In this document: positions 17,401-19,366 of the stretch, piece after piece
Layout of the letters: each line of letters starts with the position of its first letter
Position numbering within the stretch: position 1 is the stretch's first letter
Assembly (NCBI GenBank): GCA_009773975.1
Contig: VSMX01000031.1
Coordinates: 1 to 19,366, forward strand
Length of the DNA: 19,366 bases
Source of the DNA: Desulfovibrio sp.
Lineage (GTDB): Bacteria; Desulfobacterota; Desulfovibrionia; Desulfovibrionales; Desulfovibrionaceae
Reading direction: 5' to 3'
Position numbers and translations under genes: made by a program
The notes under the pieces: model-generated
The model's input: the letters and a program-made list of their open reading frames with translations, nothing else
Database searches by the model: none
What the model was told of the DNA's origin: nothing

Positions 17401-17456
17401 GCCAGTATATTTCTGTCCTGTTTATCAAAGTAAATATCACTCCACTGATCCGCCAC
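14424..17456 (-). CDS. Large unrecognised protein: PHP-like region plus membrane domain
   Basis: I cannot name this 1010-aa protein. Residues about 159-224 resemble the start of a PHP metal-dependent phosphoesterase fold: FDDHVY in place of DLHVHT, then a KGIRDITVGYEYW strand, where PHP enzymes have TDH, and an AEITGITVRIGIEF strand matching the G-x-E motif. Residues about 428-444 (DCNGAVTHLEIFNMKGW) look like a later PHP strand. Several metal ligands are missing, so this part may be inactive. Residues about 285-400 are charged and helical. A CX2C pair is at 607/610. About five or six membrane helices lie between 653 and 840, followed by a basic, helical cytosolic tail. The start is GTG 17456 with AGAGGTG 7 bp upstream. 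It is a single gene between two hairpin regions, downstream of hydG. A membrane-anchored sensor or regulator is one guess only. Confidence 0.7.
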   Translation of the reverse strand: MADQWSDIYFDKQDRNILALVNRLLESRSGPSEDGLFDPNLHPHGIKELAATPVARMAYAVINLLRNLEMGVAQARDRILALEVLYDEVLNSAHSLLRRNTARVLMQIMKDMVRSHGDRLEQLKLAHDFRKVVQGTPRIVRYMLARYHLPEMPETWNQLAFDDHVYDANTKGRKTPTHLIMDAWIKGIRDITVGYEYWIPTDAARELLRAAEITGITVRIGIEFQVPFYDHYANLFWIPRGFSSNEDFLEFLHSPKLAAMMRRGREVLGWKKERVLRDLAIWNEKIRQKIADQWGGDIPELTAEEFLQSVGKGQPGIQHLAEAIHKHIFPYAKQYAEKLSQRDDEEARSKLKALELLGADVIEEEWLSHEKHPELLDLSAPDDPEKMPELLRLSPMELVRELQDLNPGYRLVLGAAGLSVEDVTEFLADCNGAVTHLEIFNMKGWLNHQLTDLIPIGDFQRSLNLGLGPRIKQMVRQMGRRFEKEDNEERAAKFHEILRNVPKLWEHYRHSPLKSRLGTSSGGKRSYGMGLVLTETLPPRALKELKRKQQSDLSIPICSPVEECEIFRNPENPSFWQWLATYFRRIPGLSHLGMEKHSEWKTASEYCRICSNGNIANLGGLNQGVTNNFVESRNNTSKKYLSLAYLNTKISNWFKVLVGFIPAFFSFIYTQDWWFLAYFGTFIWFGITGIRNVIQMVLAAKGFSRGTMIHWKDQVSISRLCDSLMYTGISVLLLEVMVRVWLLEDGFGLTVENDSTIVFAVLNIVNGFYICAHNVFRGFPKEAAIGNFFRSGLAIPVSSLYDYLLFQLLLVLGIANPEIYLVPSAAVISKMASDTVAAIIEGYADSQVNLRMRRWDYKSKIANVFACYTRLELLFPQEDALIKMARQGGLKGHGGARGRELEKAFIINALDLMYFWYYQPRAQDAFKKMIINMPDADKNVLARAQLVLIREREISQMLVDGLLGRNFSSALAFFLDKHRQYLHIITKLCRPARIKDLRPVVLQHNKRDSI

Positions 17457-17503
17457 GATGCCACCTCTTGACTATATTTTGCATTTGGAAACTACTGCTC
17501 AAT

Positions 17504-17733
17504 GACATTGAATACTTGGTATTCAATGTCAAGATCGCTTCGCCGAAAACGTGGTTTCGGCTCGCTTACGGCGGCAATGCCGCCGCGCAAGGCTTACGCC
17601 TGACGGCTAGTACTCCGAAGCATTATATGTTTCGGAGTACTACTGTCATAACCAAATGAAATTCCCCCTTGACGCCGAAATAAATGCGCCCTGGGGGAAT
17701 TTCCCCGCTTTGGCGGGACAGGCGTACATGCCT
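17504..17733. other. Cluster of about eight different stem-loops in a 398-bp gap
   Basis: The gap between hydG and the 1010-codon gene (17457-17854) has no gene but is packed with inverted repeats. They are: 17504-17530, 12-bp stem with TTG loop; 17542-17561, GCCGAAA/TTTCGGC; 17569-17585, CGGCGGC/GCCGCCG; 17590-17601, AGGC/GCCT; 17608-17642, 16-bp stem with one G-U and a TAT loop; 17661-17700, ATTCCCCC/GGGGGAAT; 17704-17717, CCCGC/GCGGG; 17720-17733, AGGC/GCCT. GGGGAA at 17694-17699 can also pair with TTCCCC at 17701-17706, giving an alternative fold. No arm sequence is shared among them, and there is no T tract, so it is neither CRISPR nor simple REP. It may be structured RNA, a leader of the downstream gene, or hydG 3' processing. 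Confidence 0.65.
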
Positions 17734-17854
17734 TTGCAAACAAAATCACGATACTTTGCCGTGTATTTCAAATGCCAGTGCTGCTCTTTTCCATGATTGA
17801 CATGAAAATAAAGTTGCTGCCGATATCCGGAATACCCGCGAAAAACGTGTTTGG

Positions 17855-19258
17855 TTATATAAATTCATCCATACGACCGGAACGCACTTTCTGCAGCAGT
17901 TTTTCAGAAGCCCGGCGTTCATGTTCATCAAGTTTTTCAAGCTTTTCTGAAATAAGTTTTTCGCCCAGCTTTCTTGTATAAGGAGTAGCGTAGTTAAGCA
18001 AAAATTCCATAAAGGAGGCCATTGAATTGGGGCCGCATTGGTCCTTGATGCCGCCATTGCAAACCAATTGCCTAAATTCGCTTCCACTTCTTCCAAGACG
18101 GGGACACGCGGAACAAAAAGATGGGAGGTTTTTTGCTTCTTCGAGCAAAAATCTGACTACCTCATCAAGATGACAGTCTTCTCCAAGCGGGAATGGAATT
18201 TTTTCACCAGGGGCATTTATCCAGCTTTCATATGGATTGGCCAGACTCCCTGTTAAAATTTGTGAACAACCAGCATTACAACCTTCTCTCCACAGGCCTT
18301 CCGGCTCGCGTGTCGAGAGGACAATTCCACTATAGGGAATTGCAAGTCTTACAAGGGCAACGCAATGGATAAAATCCCGATTGTTCAGCGGATGCGGAAC
18401 CTCAAAATTGCAGCCAGGGGCAAGCCTTATCCTGTGAAGGTTGACATTCTTGTTGCCAGCGCCATATTCCTGTGTCAAATGAGAGGCATGCAAACTGAGC
18501 GCAAGCAAATCATATTCCCATGGTCCCAACCCCAGGGCCAGTCCAAGTCCAACGTCCTTCATCCCTGCTTTCAACGCAACATCAGGAGCTTCCAACCTTT
18601 TAAAAAAGTCGCTTTTGGGGCCTTTGGGATGGGCTCTCCTATAACAACTTTCATGATAGGTTTCCTGAAAAATATTGACTGTTCCAGTATCAAGATTTTT
18701 CAAGACTTCATAATCAGCGCCATCAAGGGCTCCCAAGTTTGTGTTTACCTGCCTGATTTCCCCAATTCCATCAAAAATGTGATGCAGCGCTTCGATAATT
18801 TCCGCATAATATTCGGCATCAAATGTCTCTTCCTGTCCTGCGCTAACGACAATGCGTTTATGCCCTTGCCGCATGAGTTTTGTCCCGGCTTCTTTTACAT
18901 CATAAGGAGATAATCTTTTCCTTTTGACTGTGTCATTGCTTTTATGTGCAGAGCAATATAGACATTCGCTTGCGCAATCATTGGCAATGTGCAGGGGCGC
19001 GGTAAGCACTATTCTGTCGCCGTAGGCTTTTTGTTTTAAAAGATCCGCAGTCCCCATGATTAAAACCCAGTCTTCAGGTTTTTTTACCCGCATCAGGGCC
19101 ACAATCTCATCAAGGCCCAATGGTTCCATTGCCAGGGATTTATCCAGTATATCGCGAATAACGGATGTCTCCGGAGCGCTTTCACGCCCAAGGGCAGTTT
19201 CAATTGCGCCCGCATTAAGCCATGCATGAGAATTCTTGCTTGAAGAGTTGGAGGACAT
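17855..19258 (-). CDS. hydG: HydG-like radical SAM enzyme, [FeFe]-hydrogenase maturase
   Basis: HydG cleaves tyrosine by radical SAM chemistry and builds the Fe(CO)2(CN) unit for the H-cluster of [FeFe]-hydrogenase. The 467-aa product has the SAM cluster motif CX3CX2C at Cys95, Cys99 and Cys102 and the HydG-specific C-terminal motif CX2CX22C at Cys382, Cys385 and Cys408, which separates it from ThiH (2-iminoacetate synthase). VVSAGQEE, GEIRQVN, FQETYH and HPKGPKSDF also match the family. ATG 19258 was chosen over the longer frame because AAGGA lies about 10 bp upstream and the length fits. The stretch around 261-277 departs from the canonical HydG sequence. No hydrogenase, hydE or hydF is in the window. 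It is read in the same direction as the 1010-codon gene, with the stem-loop cluster between them. Confidence 0.82.
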   Translation of the reverse strand: MSSNSSSKNSHAWLNAGAIETALGRESAPETSVIRDILDKSLAMEPLGLDEIVALMRVKKPEDWVLIMGTADLLKQKAYGDRIVLTAPLHIANDCASECLYCSAHKSNDTVKRKRLSPYDVKEAGTKLMRQGHKRIVVSAGQEETFDAEYYAEIIEALHHIFDGIGEIRQVNTNLGALDGADYEVLKNLDTGTVNIFQETYHESCYRRAHPKGPKSDFFKRLEAPDVALKAGMKDVGLGLALGLGPWEYDLLALSLHASHLTQEYGAGNKNVNLHRIRLAPGCNFEVPHPLNNRDFIHCVALVRLAIPYSGIVLSTREPEGLWREGCNAGCSQILTGSLANPYESWINAPGEKIPFPLGEDCHLDEVVRFLLEEAKNLPSFCSACPRLGRSGSEFRQLVCNGGIKDQCGPNSMASFMEFLLNYATPYTRKLGEKLISEKLEKLDEHERRASEKLLQKVRSGRMDEFI

Positions 19259-19366
19259 ATAACAATCCTTGTGGTGTTTTCTGATTGGCCAATTGATTAT
19301 CGTCATTTACCATGAAATCAAACGGAATACCAGATGGCCTGCCTTGCCAAGCCGAATGTAGTGGTA

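Noticed and set aside
14424..17456. Membrane half as a Gcr-type site-specific recombinase relative
   Set aside because: A vague resemblance around GFPKEAAIGNFFRSGLAIP came to mind, but I could not support it with any firm motif.
17504..17733. CRISPR array or tandem repeat
   Set aside because: The stem-loops do not share a repeat sequence and spacing is irregular.
1..19366. tRNA or rRNA genes
   Set aside because: No T-loop consensus with matching acceptor stem and no rRNA-like stretch was noticed on either strand when read by eye.

Overview
This window most resembles a chromosome segment of a Desulfovibrionales-like bacterium (a sulfate- or sulfite-reducing deltaproteobacterium in the broad sense), probably host-associated and losing genes. 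The pointers are an outer-membrane porin of the type common in Desulfovibrio, a HydG-type radical SAM enzyme, a compact NifU/NifS pair under an Rrf2 regulator, a miniature flagellar rod-like protein, moderate AT richness, and at least two broken genes. The lineage is inferred from protein style and was not tested by a search.

Layout: A PMCA-type calcium ATPase (75-2735, minus) lies beside a degraded, truncated AdiC/PotE-like amino-acid antiporter (2906-3506, plus). A signal-peptide porin (3675-5231, minus), with its own terminator, is divergent from glmU (5455-6804, plus). Then come a short flagellar rod-like protein and an NlpC/P60 lipoprotein with a very basic tail, closed by a strong terminator. 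Next is gluQRS, complete apart from one in-frame TAA, then a 337-bp non-coding gap and a phosphoglycolate-phosphatase-like HAD enzyme.

A sulfur and Fe-S block occupies 10630-14336. A near-consensus promoter with a nested palindrome drives metA, whose Glu111 predicts acetyl-CoA use, followed 16 bp later by an Rrf2 regulator with three clustered cysteines. A second promoter with a 26-bp inverted repeat at its start site precedes nifU and nifS. These genes link methionine synthesis, Fe-S sensing and Fe-S cluster assembly.

A perfect 46-bp palindrome separates nifS from a convergent 1010-codon gene of unknown function (14424-17456, minus). That gene has an N-terminal region resembling a degenerate PHP (polymerase and histidinol phosphatase) fold and a C-terminal membrane region. 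Upstream of it is a 398-bp gap packed with about eight different stem-loops, and then a HydG-like protein (17855-19258, minus) that carries the exact CX3CX2C and CX2CX22C cluster motifs.

The best candidates for something undescribed are the PHP-like/membrane fusion protein, the stem-loop cluster between it and hydG, and the two predicted operators around the Rrf2 regulator.
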